Positions 17,506 through 25,675 of a DNA stretch of 64,000 bases are shown one piece after another (the first letter of the stretch is position 1; every line of letters starts with the position of its first letter). Made by a program: the position numbers and the translations under genes. The stretch comes from a virus. The notes below the pieces were generated by a model. The model searched no databases and had not been told where the DNA came from. It saw nothing but the letters and a program-made list of their open reading frames with translations. The stretch covers positions 1-64,000 of the IMG/VR virus record IMGVR_UViG_3300032675_001827; one strand, given 5' to 3'.

Positions 17506-18237
17506 CTACCTGCGTATCCAAATTCCAACATCTGGACGATTACTCCAGGGAATTCCAAATTCATGAAAGTGAGCTGACAACCATTCATGTGGTCCTAAAC
17601 TAAGTGTGCCGGCTCTAGCAAGTATGTCAAGGCTTTCAAATTGTTTCCCCCATTTATGCATTAGATCACTTGGTCCGCATGCCCATGCATCTGAGATAAC
17701 GTCTGGCCCGTACATCCCGTCGAGAGATACTATTGTACTATCAAGATTATCTAGATCAATTGGGTGCAAATAATCTATATCATATCTAGTGCAAACTATA
17801 CGATCAAATTTTTTGCCCAACTGATTTTCATAATCTCTTGCCATGTTTAGACTTGTTGATCTACTATAGACCTGGCCTAATGTCCCTTTAGGTCTATGGT
17901 GCGGATCTGGGTGATGAAAGGATTTATATTGTTCTACCAGTTTACTAAACATAGCGTCATGTAGATGATACCTGTCAAATACTAGAGAAACAGGTTTTAA
18001 TCTATCAAAAAGCTGCACAATATAGTCTGTATCTACTGACGCACTGTTTCTATCGTAGCCTACATGAGCTAGAGGATTAGATGCTTCAGTCGGATGCTGA
18101 AAAAACCCCATGCTGTCTGTCCATGCCATTATGAAAATTTTATCTATGCTATTGCATGCAATAAGATTTGCATGCAGTTGTGGCCAACATTCATTAAATG
18201 ATCGAAAATGTCCATACAGACAAAGTGCGGTGTTCAT
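17506..18237 (-). CDS. Glycosyltransferase-like protein of the CLxGHxR family
   Basis: 243 residues. It opens MNTALCLYGHFRSFNECWPQL and has KIFIMAWTD, IVCTRYDIDY (a DxD-like metal site) and DAWACGPSDLMHKW. The same layout (K.AL..SG..R at the start, a DI.IR.R.D stretch, a closing location-check region) is found in the genes at 43306 and 45853, so the three are distant paralogues. Proteins of this kind sit in capsule and O-antigen clusters and are thought to be glycosyltransferases, although activity is mostly unproved. Operon with 18246-18533. Confidence 0.65.
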   Translation of the reverse strand: MNTALCLYGHFRSFNECWPQLHANLIACNSIDKIFIMAWTDSMGFFQHPTEASNPLAHVGYDRNSASVDTDYIVQLFDRLKPVSLVFDRYHLHDAMFSKLVEQYKSFHHPDPHHRPKGTLGQVYSRSTSLNMARDYENQLGKKFDRIVCTRYDIDYLHPIDLDNLDSTIVSLDGMYGPDVISDAWACGPSDLMHKWGKQFESLDILARAGTLSLGPHEWLSAHFHEFGIPWSNRPDVGIWIRR

Positions 18238-18245
18238 GCTACAAT

Positions 18246-18533
18246 TTATAATAATCTTTTTGGATTAACCAAATATGAAAAAGCAGAATTTTCTAATTGT
18301 AATGTAATTTGGTCATATATTGACTTTAATTCGCACAGCATTGCTTTATTAGGAAAGTCTAAAAAATCTACAAATGCTATTTCAAAAATTTGAGATAAAA
18401 ACCCCACTGCCGATGCTGCGTCTAAATCTATAACTGCTGACGAGTTATCAAGATAATCTTTGAATACCATAACGCGCCTGCGCATTGTACAAGCAGCATT
18501 AATAGACAAACTGATCCATTCTTTGTGTATCAT
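18246..18533 (-). CDS. Hypothetical protein preceding a glycosyltransferase-like gene
   Basis: 95 residues with no recognised domain (MIHKEWISLSINAACTMRRR...). It is supported by a perfect TATAAATA box at 18554 and a TAGGTGATC ribosome site before the ATG, and by tight spacing (8 nt) to the next gene on the same strand. Confidence 0.55.
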   Translation of the reverse strand: MIHKEWISLSINAACTMRRRVMVFKDYLDNSSAVIDLDAASAVGFLSQIFEIAFVDFLDFPNKAMLCELKSIYDQITLQLENSAFSYLVNPKRLL

Positions 18534-18553
18534 ATGATCACCTATATATTAAA

Positions 18554-18561
18554 TATTTATA
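18554..18561 (-). promoter_or_regulatory. T4 late-type promoter TATAAATA
   Basis: Minus-strand TATAAATA followed by about 20 nt of leader with a ribosome site before ATG 18533. Confidence 0.7.
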
Positions 18562-18582
18562 TTGAAACATGCTGGATATCTC

Positions 18583-18610
18583 TTGACTTACCATACAATT
18601 ATTGTATGTT
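18583..18610 (+). promoter_or_regulatory. Sigma-70-like promoter
   Basis: TTGACT, 16-base spacer, TATGTT, 26 bases before the Nudix start at 18636; it rules out the longer ORF start at 18525. Confidence 0.6.
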
Positions 18611-18635
18611 TTCTAATAGTTTGGAGGGGATAGGA

Positions 18636-19055
18636 ATGGCAAAAAGTCTCAGTGCCGGTGTTGTAATTACCAATGGAACTAGTATTCTGTTATGTCATGT
18701 AACAGGTAATAAACATTGGGATTTGCCAAAGGGTAAAGTAGAATCTGGCGAACATGTTCTTAATGCTGCGATTAGAGAATGTTTTGAAGAAACCAGCATC
18801 AAATTGCAAGAAGATCAGTTGGTCGATTTGGGCATATTCAAATATAAAAAAGATAAGGACCTTCATCTTTTTCTACAACTTACTGCTGACATGCCTGACA
18901 CTGATAAACTGGATTGTTCAAGTACGTTTGATAGTGGTAAAGGCATACACAAAAAAGAAATGGATGCATTTGCAAACGTTACATGGGATAAAATTCACAA
19001 AAAAGTATTACCTGACATGTTACGTGTGTTAATGGAAGTAAAAGACCAACTGTGA
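18636..19055 (+). CDS. Nudix hydrolase
   Basis: 139 residues from ATG 18636, which follows GGAGGGGATAGGA. GKVESGEHVLNAAIRECFEETSI is a Nudix box (G-x5-E-x7-R-E-x2-E-E); the glycine after EE is replaced by threonine, which occurs in the family. DLPKG precedes it. The enzyme should hydrolyse a nucleoside diphosphate derivative such as Ap4A, a dinucleotide or an oxidised NTP. T4 NudE is a functional parallel but similarity is limited to the box. Its stop overlaps the next GTG start. Confidence 0.85.
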   Translation: MAKSLSAGVVITNGTSILLCHVTGNKHWDLPKGKVESGEHVLNAAIRECFEETSIKLQEDQLVDLGIFKYKKDKDLHLFLQLTADMPDTDKLDCSSTFDSGKGIHKKEMDAFANVTWDKIHKKVLPDMLRVLMEVKDQL

Positions 19056-19588
19056 AACCAAAAACACTATTTGATAAAATAATTACATTTTGGTGGATAT
19101 TCTGTTGCGTTGCAGGAATAGCAATAGGCTTTCCACTAAGCGTGTATTTTGATACGTGGTACCTGATTTTATTACAACTTGTACCATTATGTGTCTCATT
19201 TTTTTCTTTTTTAATTCATAGTATGCACTCTTGCCAAGACAGAGTTTGGTTAGTTAGGTTGGTATGCTCATTATCTAGAAATCTTACGCCTGTAGAATTA
19301 TATAGTTACCGTGCAGAAAAAACATACTCGGTAGCCAAAATAGATCAAGATGGATTATTGCATGCATACTGCTGTTGGTTTTATGAAATCGGTGATTGTA
19401 TTTTGCTTCCAAATGGTCATATTAGTGAAAATTCCGACGTAAGTTATCAGTTTTTCTGGATGCCATTGCGCAGAAACGAAAGGGTTGAATTTATCTTACG
19501 CAACGATTTACCTGATTTTGCACAGATTGCACAACTGCCAAAAGCGGAACGCTGCCGTCTTATGTCCCAGTATAAGGATAAACAATGA
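19052..19588 (+). CDS. Predicted membrane protein, two N-terminal TM helices
   Basis: 178 residues from GTG 19052 (GTGA overlap with the Nudix stop). FWWIFCCVAGIAIGFPLSVYF and WYLILLQLVPLCVSFFSFLI are two clear membrane spans; the remainder is a soluble domain with a DGLLHAYCCWFYEIGDCILLPNGHI stretch. Function unknown; a role at the inner membrane is inferred from topology only. Confidence 0.6.
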   Translation: MKPKTLFDKIITFWWIFCCVAGIAIGFPLSVYFDTWYLILLQLVPLCVSFFSFLIHSMHSCQDRVWLVRLVCSLSRNLTPVELYSYRAEKTYSVAKIDQDGLLHAYCCWFYEIGDCILLPNGHISENSDVSYQFFWMPLRRNERVEFILRNDLPDFAQIAQLPKAERCRLMSQYKDKQ

Positions 19589-19614
19589 GCAACTATGGAT
19601 TAGCTAATTTTTCG

Positions 19615-19643
19615 TTGTGCATTACCTGATACTAGTGTACAAT
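19615..19643 (+). promoter_or_regulatory. Sigma-70-like promoter
   Basis: TTGTGC, 17-base spacer, TACAAT, with a 27-base leader to ATG 19671. Confidence 0.55.
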
Positions 19644-19670
19644 GTTTTTAATATTTTTTTTGGGGATAAC

Positions 19671-20495
19671 ATGACTGATAATACAGCGTTAGGTGATCGT
19701 ATGAAGGAATACGAATCCTATGAAACAAATAGAAAGTTCATGCCTGGACTACCAATCTACGCACGGGTAGACGGTCGCGGATTTTCTAGATTCACAAGAG
19801 GCATGGAACGGCCCTATGACATTCGTATGAGTAATGCAATGATCGAAACAACCAAAGTGTTGGTTGAACAAACGCATGCTACTATCGGCTATACTCAAAG
19901 CGATGAAATTTCATTGGTATGGATCCCTAATGAACACGGGCACAATTGGTTTGACGGTAAAGTAATGAAAATGACCAGTGTGCTGGCAGGTCTAGCAACT
20001 GCTGCGTTTGGCCAGGCAATTTTGCTGGAATTCAGCAACATGCACGGTCTTCCTTTGTTGCAAAAAATGCCTCACTTTGATACCCGTGTGATCAGCATGC
20101 CTAGTGAGATTGAAGCTGCTAACATGTTGCTGTGGCGAAATCAGGATTGCGCAAAAAATAGCATAACAATGGCAGCAAGCTCTCTTTACAGTCATAAAGA
20201 ACTTCAAGGTAAGAATTCAGCTAACAAGCACGACATGCTATTCGACAAGGGCATAAATTGGTCAACCGACTATCCGTATTTCTTTAAGCGTGGGACATTT
20301 GTTAGACGACGCTCTGTTGAAAGATTGTTGGCCGAACACGAGTTGAATTCTATACCAGAAGAATATCGACCTGCATCAAATGAGAGAGTTGTTAGATCAA
20401 CGGTTGACCCGTACGATCTACCTCCACTTTCTAAAATAGAAAATTTAGTCCCTGTGTTGTTCAAGGATGCTGACCCTGTGTTACGATCTGGGTAA
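19671..20495 (+). CDS. Thg1-like 3'-5' nucleotidyltransferase (tRNA-His guanylyltransferase family)
   Basis: 274 residues from ATG 19671 (GGGGATAAC upstream). YARVDGRGFSRFTRGM carries the first metal-binding aspartate (RxDGRxFxxF motif); TIGYTQSDEISLVW carries the second pair (SDE). SVLAGLATAAF, RNQDCAKNSITMAASSLYSH and LFDKGINW...FKRGTFV match later family motifs. Thg1 adds G to the 5' end of tRNA-His; bacterial and phage Thg1-like proteins mostly repair truncated tRNA 5' ends by templated 3'-5' addition. In this phage it fits with the other translation genes. Its stop overlaps an opposite-strand endonuclease gene, and a second copy of its C-terminal third lies downstream. Confidence 0.9.
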   Translation: MTDNTALGDRMKEYESYETNRKFMPGLPIYARVDGRGFSRFTRGMERPYDIRMSNAMIETTKVLVEQTHATIGYTQSDEISLVWIPNEHGHNWFDGKVMKMTSVLAGLATAAFGQAILLEFSNMHGLPLLQKMPHFDTRVISMPSEIEAANMLLWRNQDCAKNSITMAASSLYSHKELQGKNSANKHDMLFDKGINWSTDYPYFFKRGTFVRRRSVERLLAEHELNSIPEEYRPASNERVVRSTVDPYDLPPLSKIENLVPVLFKDADPVLRSG

Positions 20496-21224
20496 CACAG
20501 GGTAATACAATCTTCTTTCAATCCATCCGTCGCCTGGATGCTTAAATGATATTTTATTTGTTATACCATTATTATACCATTTTCGACCAACTCGTGCATG
20601 ACTTAGTTTTCTTTTAGATTCTGTTGTGTGTGGCGTACCAGATCTACCTTTTAGTTTGCTCGGTTTACCTTTTTTCGCAAAACTTATCTTTGCACATCTC
20701 TCTGCGATCCATATCTGATTTTTACCCGCATCTCGTATTTTTTCAATGGTTTCTGGTGTATGACGTTGTAGACCAATCTTACCTTTATTCCACGGAACAG
20801 ATCCTAATTTTAATTGAGATATTTTAGCACACGTTTCGGCAGTTACAACTCGGTTACGTTTTGCAACAGACATCTTGTGTTTTGTTTCGTTGGATATAGG
20901 CGCATCTCGCCTGAAAGCTACCCCTCTAATATTTCCGTTTAGCCATTTTGGGTCTTGTAACACTTTCATCCGGCGTAATACTTTTTCTTCCCAGATAATT
21001 GCGTCGTTGGGTGTGTCAAACTCGCGTCGAATTTCAAATAGAAATGCTGAATCTCCGTATTTTTTTCTTAATTTTGCTATTTTCTTACTACTGGTAAAGT
21101 AATGAATCCAAAAATCTTGCTTTGCCTGTAGACGATTTCGCCATCTTACCCCATAATAGTATTGATTTGTTGGAATACACTTCAACAGGTATGTATAAGG
21201 TCTAGGACCTGCATAAGTAGTCAT
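20481..21224 (-). CDS. GIY-YIG homing endonuclease with NUMOD repeats
   Basis: 247 residues. PYTYLLKCIPTNQYYYGVRW is the GIY-YIG start (YLLK...YYGV), followed by a basic KKYGDSAFLFEIRREFDT helix and a WEEKVL acidic residue. The C-terminal half has repeated NUMOD3-like modules: SNETKHKMSVAKRNR, TAETCAKISQLKLG, TPETIEKIRDAGK, TTESKRKLSHARVG, each a predicted DNA-binding helix. AAGGAGCAACAGC precedes the ATG. It separates the complete Thg1-like gene from an extra C-terminal piece of a Thg1-like gene, so it probably entered this locus by homing. Confidence 0.9.
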   Translation of the reverse strand: MTTYAGPRPYTYLLKCIPTNQYYYGVRWRNRLQAKQDFWIHYFTSSKKIAKLRKKYGDSAFLFEIRREFDTPNDAIIWEEKVLRRMKVLQDPKWLNGNIRGVAFRRDAPISNETKHKMSVAKRNRVVTAETCAKISQLKLGSVPWNKGKIGLQRHTPETIEKIRDAGKNQIWIAERCAKISFAKKGKPSKLKGRSGTPHTTESKRKLSHARVGRKWYNNGITNKISFKHPGDGWIERRLYYPVLPRS

Positions 21225-21292
21225 GTGCTGTTGCTCCTTTCAAGCAATAGAGTGGTCGGAGAGTGCGAATCTCGTGGACCACACTTATTTAG

Positions 21293-21634
21293 CTCTATAG
21301 TCTGCAGGATAACATGGCCACTAGGCACTATTACAGCCACAAAGATATGCATCTTAAGAATCAAGCTGTCATGAATGAAATGCTTTTTGCCAAGGGAGTT
21401 AATTTTAACGACTATCCTACTTTTTTCAAAAGAGGTACATGGGTTCGAAGAGTAACTGAAGAACGGATTCTCACAGCCGAGGAATTGGATAGAATTCCTG
21501 AGAAATATCGCCATATGTCAACAGAATTGCATTTACGGAGTAAGATGGTAGATTTTGATTTGCCTCCTCTTAATAAAATTGCCAACCTAAGGGATTTGCT
21601 CTTTTATAGTAAATCTATCGTTAACAAAACCTAA
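21293..21634 (+). pseudogene. C-terminal fragment of a second Thg1-like gene
   Basis: The frame opens after TAG 21290 and has an internal ATG at 21314. It encodes YYSHKDMHLKN...MLFAKGVNFND..TFFKRGTWVRR and IPEKYRHMS...DFDLPPLNKIANL, collinear with residues from about 165 to the end of the intact Thg1-like protein but clearly diverged. The catalytic N-terminal part is absent. It is most simply the displaced 3' end of the original recipient gene after co-conversion around the endonuclease gene at 20481-21224. It has no good ribosome site. Confidence 0.75.
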
Positions 21635-21644
21635 GGAAAATAAC

Positions 21645-21833
21645 ATGAAGACAATGCTATTAATGTTTATGACACTAAACGGAAACCCTGTTGGACCAAC
21701 AGAATACATTTTACCTGTATCTGATTCATGCAGGTCAGAACTTAATTATATCAAAGGTATTAATCAAGTATACGAACAAGGAAAAACTGGCATGTTTATC
21801 TATGCCAGTTGCGAACCTGTTAAAATCAAATGA
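21645..21833 (+). CDS. Small conserved phage protein
   Basis: 62 residues with an AAGGAAAATAAC ribosome site. Hydrophobic start MKTMLLMFMTLNGNPVGP could be a short signal-like segment; later CRSELNYIKGINQ and MFIYASCEP. Resembles small ORFs in T4-type phages. Stop and next ATG overlap by 3 nt. Confidence 0.55.
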   Translation: MKTMLLMFMTLNGNPVGPTEYILPVSDSCRSELNYIKGINQVYEQGKTGMFIYASCEPVKIK

Positions 21834-22057
21834 TTACAATTTCAAACGATCGACCGGATTGGTGTCACATCTCTGTTACTGACACATAGGGCGGCAAGAA
21901 TATTCATGTGACATGGAGTTTGGAACTTGAACAAATAATTCAATGGGCTAAAAAGAAAATGCAGTATGAAAAACAGGAAATAGCTGTGCGAGAAAATAAC
22001 CCTGCACTGAATGATGCGTGGGAAACCTATCAAACGCTCTATAAATTGATTAGGTAA
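21830..22057 (+). pseudogene. Small phage ORF interrupted by in-frame TAG
   Basis: ATG 21830 overlaps the previous stop. The frame reads MITISNDRPDWCHISVTDT, then TAG 21887-21889, then GGKNIHVTWSLELEQIIQWAKKK and ENNPALNDAWETYQTLYKLIR to TAA at 22055. The second part shares NPAL.DAWET(F/Y)Q with the intact gene at 7193-7612, so the whole frame is a real gene. The TAG could be a TGG (Trp) or CAG (Gln) codon changed by one base, an amber readthrough site, or an error. Confidence 0.6.
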
Positions 22058-22102
22058 AAATAACATACCTGCCTGGTATTGCATTTTATGTTGCAATGCA
22101 GC

Positions 22103-22109
22103 ATAAATA
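22103..22109 (+). promoter_or_regulatory. T4 late-type promoter (ATAAATA)
   Basis: ATAAATA with GGGAGACTAGGT and ATG 22130 at a normal distance downstream. Confidence 0.5.
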
Positions 22110-22129
22110 ATCTACTAGGGAGACTAGGT

Positions 22130-22231
22130 ATGTTAAAGAAATGGTTCAAATGTTTTATCACTGCGGTTATCACAGCACAACAAGCCAGAGCCGATAAGGT
22201 GATACAAGAAGGACGCCTTTTTGTTTTTTAG
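22130..22231 (+). CDS. Small basic/hydrophobic phage protein
   Basis: 33 residues, MLKKWFKCFITAVITAQQAR and so on, a helical peptide like the short ORFs found throughout T4-type genomes. Good GGGAGACTAGGT ribosome site and a late-type promoter support it. Function unknown. Confidence 0.5.
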   Translation: MLKKWFKCFITAVITAQQARADKVIQEGRLFVF

Positions 22232-22238
22232 ATTTTGA

Positions 22239-22266
22239 TTGACCTTGTGTATTACTGTGCTATATT
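22239..22266 (+). promoter_or_regulatory. Sigma-70-like promoter of rIIA
   Basis: TTGACC, 16-base spacer, TATATT, with a 30-base leader to the rIIA start. Confidence 0.65.
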
Positions 22267-22296
22267 GACTGCATAGACAACATACACAAGGATGTA

Positions 22297-24438
22297 ATGA
22301 TGAAGATTAACGCGACAGAAACGGCAATTGTCGAGCGCAATGGTATTGCATCTGATGGTGCATTTACTATTCAGTTCAATGCCAAAATGGCTAAGATCCT
22401 CAGCGATGGTCTTTACAGCGATAAAATTCAAAGCATCATTCGCGAACTTACCTGCAATGCTATTGACAGTCATGTTGAAGCCGGCAAGGCAGATGAACCA
22501 ATCGAAGTCCATCTTCCTACCATTTTTGAACCATGGTTTTATGTGCGAGATTTTGGCGTAGGACTTGATCACGAGCAGGTGATTAAGATTTATACCTGCT
22601 ATGGAGCATCTACAAAAACAAATTCAAATGAATTTATTGGACAGCTTGGGCTAGGCAGCAAGAGTCCGTTCTCATATGTAGATGCCTTTGACGTTACAGC
22701 ACGTAAAAACGGCATTGAACGGCAGTATTCAATGTATAAAAATGAAGAGGGCATGCCTAGCGTTGCTCTTTTGCACGAATCTTCTACAACAGAACCCAAC
22801 GGCATTACTGTCAAAATGCCTGTCATTAATGGGGATTACAACCGATTTATTGACAAAGCCAGGCAGGTATTTCGCTGGCTGTCAGTTAAGCCTCTTGTAA
22901 CAGGTGTTAGTGAGTTTTCTGTTATGCCTGTTGAAAACATGTGGGAAGGTGATGGGTGGGCTGTTCGTCGCAAGAGTATTGACAGCTACTACAATTCAAG
23001 TGCTAATTTTGCTGTTGCACTTATGGGAAAAGTTGCATACCCTATTGCAAGTAATAGTATTTCAAATCTAACCGATGTGCAGCGAGCTGCGTTGTCGTTA
23101 CCTATCACGTTGACGTTTGATATTGGCGAACTTGACGTGGCCGCCAGTCGTGAAGCACTTGGCTATAATGCCTATACTCAACAAAATATCAAAAACAAGC
23201 TTGATGTAGTGGTGCGCGAGATTGGTAAGGTATTTGAGGAAAAGGTTTCTAACGCCAAAACTGAATGGGAGGCACGAGAGCTCTTTGGAAGGATTTTTGA
23301 TCGAAGCACTGGCTTTCGTCATGAACTGGAAACAATTTATGGCAAACAAGGTCTAAATTGGCGAGGAATCGTAATTAAAAACAATTATATCGAACTTGAT
23401 ACCAGTGAGCTATGGGATAAAAGTATTACTCCCGGAGTATACAGTTTTCTTGGTGGTTACAAGAACCTGCGACAGTTCACCTATCATGATAAAATTGCTT
23501 TTCGGTGTTCCAGCCAGATTCGGATTGTATTTGATGACATGCCTGTTGGCGGCAAAAACCGCATGAAATATTTGCGTGAATGTGTAGGCCCTGATCCGGA
23601 TATCTTCTATTTGGAACCAAGCCCGCTCAAAACTGTTGAAGAAGTCGCTGCAATGCTTGGTAATGCACCTTACACGTTTACCAGTATGCTTCCTAAGAAG
23701 CCGGCTGAAAAGCGGGAACGTGTGCACATGCTGCGGTTTACTGGTTATGATAAAGCAAAGAAGGCTTGGGCGCCCGTTGATATTGAAATTGATGACGGCG
23801 GATTTTATGTGCAACTGTCACATTACGATGTGATGGACGGTGAGCAGGTTCATAGCAATTTTGAGAGCACAATTCAATGGGCACAAAAATGCGGAATTAT
23901 CTCAAGCGATACTGTCATTTATGCTCCTCGATATGGATTGAAGAATAAAGTTGCTGAACACGACGATTGGGTTGAATTTTTTGGCTGGTTGCGTAATCAA
24001 ATCACGCAGAAGCTCAGTGTAAAAGTTGCACAAATCGCCGCAGACAGTCATGAATATAGGCAATTTACCGCAAATATGCGTGACAAAACGCTTTGGCAGT
24101 CGCATATGCAACTTGTCACAGCCAACAGCCTGTTTGCCAGGTTTAGATCAGCAATGATGCTGCTTGAAGCGAAACATCAACAAGCAGATAAAAACGAAGC
24201 ACTTGTTTCTCTAGCACTACGGTTTGGGCATGATACCAACAAAGTTCCGCCAAGCGAAAATGTCCATCAACTGTGGGAAATGATCAAACAAGTTTATCCT
24301 ATGTTGCCATTGGCACTAGATCGGTATGGCTATTCAGCATATGGCAATAATCAGCACGTTATCAACTATATCAACATGGTTGATAAAATGACTGAAGTTT
24401 CTATAGAAACAGCAGTGTCAGACGTAATTAACGCTTGA
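22297..24438 (+). CDS. rIIA: RIIA-like protein (GHKL ATPase fold)
   Basis: 713 residues. The N-terminal ~200 residues form a GHKL ATP-binding domain: IIRELTCNAIDSH (N-box), VRDFGVGLD (DxGxG) and IGQLGLGSKSPFSY (G-x-G-x-G lid). This is the family of T4 rIIA, with matching size (T4 RIIA is 725). rIIA and rIIB affect lysis inhibition and membrane integrity and allow growth on lambda lysogens in T4; the biochemical activity is still unclear. AAGGATGTA precedes paired ATGs at 22297 and 22300. Followed directly by the rIIB homologue, each with its own sigma-70-like promoter, so expression is early. Confidence 0.9.
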   Translation: MMKINATETAIVERNGIASDGAFTIQFNAKMAKILSDGLYSDKIQSIIRELTCNAIDSHVEAGKADEPIEVHLPTIFEPWFYVRDFGVGLDHEQVIKIYTCYGASTKTNSNEFIGQLGLGSKSPFSYVDAFDVTARKNGIERQYSMYKNEEGMPSVALLHESSTTEPNGITVKMPVINGDYNRFIDKARQVFRWLSVKPLVTGVSEFSVMPVENMWEGDGWAVRRKSIDSYYNSSANFAVALMGKVAYPIASNSISNLTDVQRAALSLPITLTFDIGELDVAASREALGYNAYTQQNIKNKLDVVVREIGKVFEEKVSNAKTEWEARELFGRIFDRSTGFRHELETIYGKQGLNWRGIVIKNNYIELDTSELWDKSITPGVYSFLGGYKNLRQFTYHDKIAFRCSSQIRIVFDDMPVGGKNRMKYLRECVGPDPDIFYLEPSPLKTVEEVAAMLGNAPYTFTSMLPKKPAEKRERVHMLRFTGYDKAKKAWAPVDIEIDDGGFYVQLSHYDVMDGEQVHSNFESTIQWAQKCGIISSDTVIYAPRYGLKNKVAEHDDWVEFFGWLRNQITQKLSVKVAQIAADSHEYRQFTANMRDKTLWQSHMQLVTANSLFARFRSAMMLLEAKHQQADKNEALVSLALRFGHDTNKVPPSENVHQLWEMIKQVYPMLPLALDRYGYSAYGNNQHVINYINMVDKMTEVSIETAVSDVINA

Positions 24439-24462
24439 CATTAACATAAACACTGCTACACT
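24435..24462 (+). promoter_or_regulatory. Sigma-70-like promoter of rIIB
   Basis: TTGACA overlapping the rIIA stop, 16-base spacer, TACACT, 36 bases before ATG 24498. Confidence 0.65.
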
Positions 24463-24497
24463 TACAACGCAACAACAGCTCAAAGGAGAGCAACACA

Positions 24498-25661
24498 ATG
24501 ACAATTACTGCAAGTATCGTTGGGCCTACGTTTGTTACCGTCATGGTAAACGGACAAACCCATACTATCAATTCAGATCATGCGAATTACAATAAAATTC
24601 GTGAAGCACTGAAAACCAAAGATCTTGATTTGGTTGAAAAGCTTATTAACGTAGCGAAGGCTGTAACAAAATACGTAGCTGGGCGAGTTACTGTAGTCGG
24701 CGATAAGGTCATGTACGGCGACCATGAAGTCAAAGGCAGTGTTGTGCAGCGCATCATTGCCATGCTAAATGAAGGATTTGATGCAGAGCCAGTTATCAAG
24801 TTTCTTGAAAATCTCATGTCTAATCCATCTAAGCGTGCAGTTGACGAGCTTTACGGCTTCCTAGAAGCAACATCACTGCCTATTACCGAAGATGGTTGTT
24901 TCCTTGCTTACAAGAAGGTAAACAATGATTACATGGATTTCTATACCAGGCGTATTAGCAACAAGCTAGCAAGTCTTATGTCTCCACAAGAGCTTGCTGC
25001 ACTACCAGTTACTGTGGGCAATGTCACTACTGAAGTTGTAAATGGTGTAACCACACTAAGTATGCCTCGCAATCAAGTGGATGACGAGCGTGATCGCACT
25101 TGCTCATATGGTCTGCATTTTTGCAGTCTTTCATATTTGCCACATTATCACGGTGGTGCCGGCTGTGTTCTAATTGTAAAAATTAATCCAGCGGATGTTG
25201 TTAGTATTCCATCGGATTACAACAATGCAAAAGGACGCACATGTCGCTATGAAGTAATCGGTGAACATACTTCAGAATACTCCGAAGCCTGGACAAAGCC
25301 AGTATGGGTAGATTCAACTGATGATCTTGACGATGACATCGGTGAAGATGAAGATGATCAGTTTGATAATGGATATGATGCTGGCCAGTTAGCTGCTGAA
25401 AATGCAAGTAATGCTCTCAGCGCATATGACGCTACACCTCCTTCTGGTAGTTCTACAAGTTTTGTAAGGGGTTACGTAGAAGGCTATGCCGGTAATTATC
25501 GTGTTGACTGGTATGATGTTGGTTATGCAGCAGGTCAAGACGATGTAAATGATTCTAACAGTTACGAAGATTTGGTACCAGCTGCATGCGATGACTCAAA
25601 TCAGTATCGCGAAGGCTATGCAGATGGCTGGCGTGATGCTAAAGTTGAAAAACTAGGTTGA
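24498..25661 (+). CDS. rIIB: RIIB-like protein
   Basis: 387 residues. Recognised by the central block ITEDGCFLAYKKVNNDYMD, the RDRTCSYGLHFCSLSYLPHY motif and VVSIPSDYNNAKGRTCRYEV, all typical of T4 RIIB and its relatives. It is longer than T4 RIIB (312): an extra C-terminal region has an acidic linker (DDLDDDIGEDEDDQFD) and three similar units with G.DAG, GYVEGYAGNY and GYADGW, a repeat of unknown role. AAAGGAGAGCAACACA precedes the ATG. It lies directly upstream of lpxC. Confidence 0.9.
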   Translation: MTITASIVGPTFVTVMVNGQTHTINSDHANYNKIREALKTKDLDLVEKLINVAKAVTKYVAGRVTVVGDKVMYGDHEVKGSVVQRIIAMLNEGFDAEPVIKFLENLMSNPSKRAVDELYGFLEATSLPITEDGCFLAYKKVNNDYMDFYTRRISNKLASLMSPQELAALPVTVGNVTTEVVNGVTTLSMPRNQVDDERDRTCSYGLHFCSLSYLPHYHGGAGCVLIVKINPADVVSIPSDYNNAKGRTCRYEVIGEHTSEYSEAWTKPVWVDSTDDLDDDIGEDEDDQFDNGYDAGQLAAENASNALSAYDATPPSGSSTSFVRGYVEGYAGNYRVDWYDVGYAAGQDDVNDSNSYEDLVPAACDDSNQYREGYADGWRDAKVEKLG

Positions 25662-25675
25662 TCCAAGCAACTGGC

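Noticed and set aside
22252-22572. Minus-strand ORF opposite rIIA start
   Set aside because: Shadow of the rIIA coding sequence.
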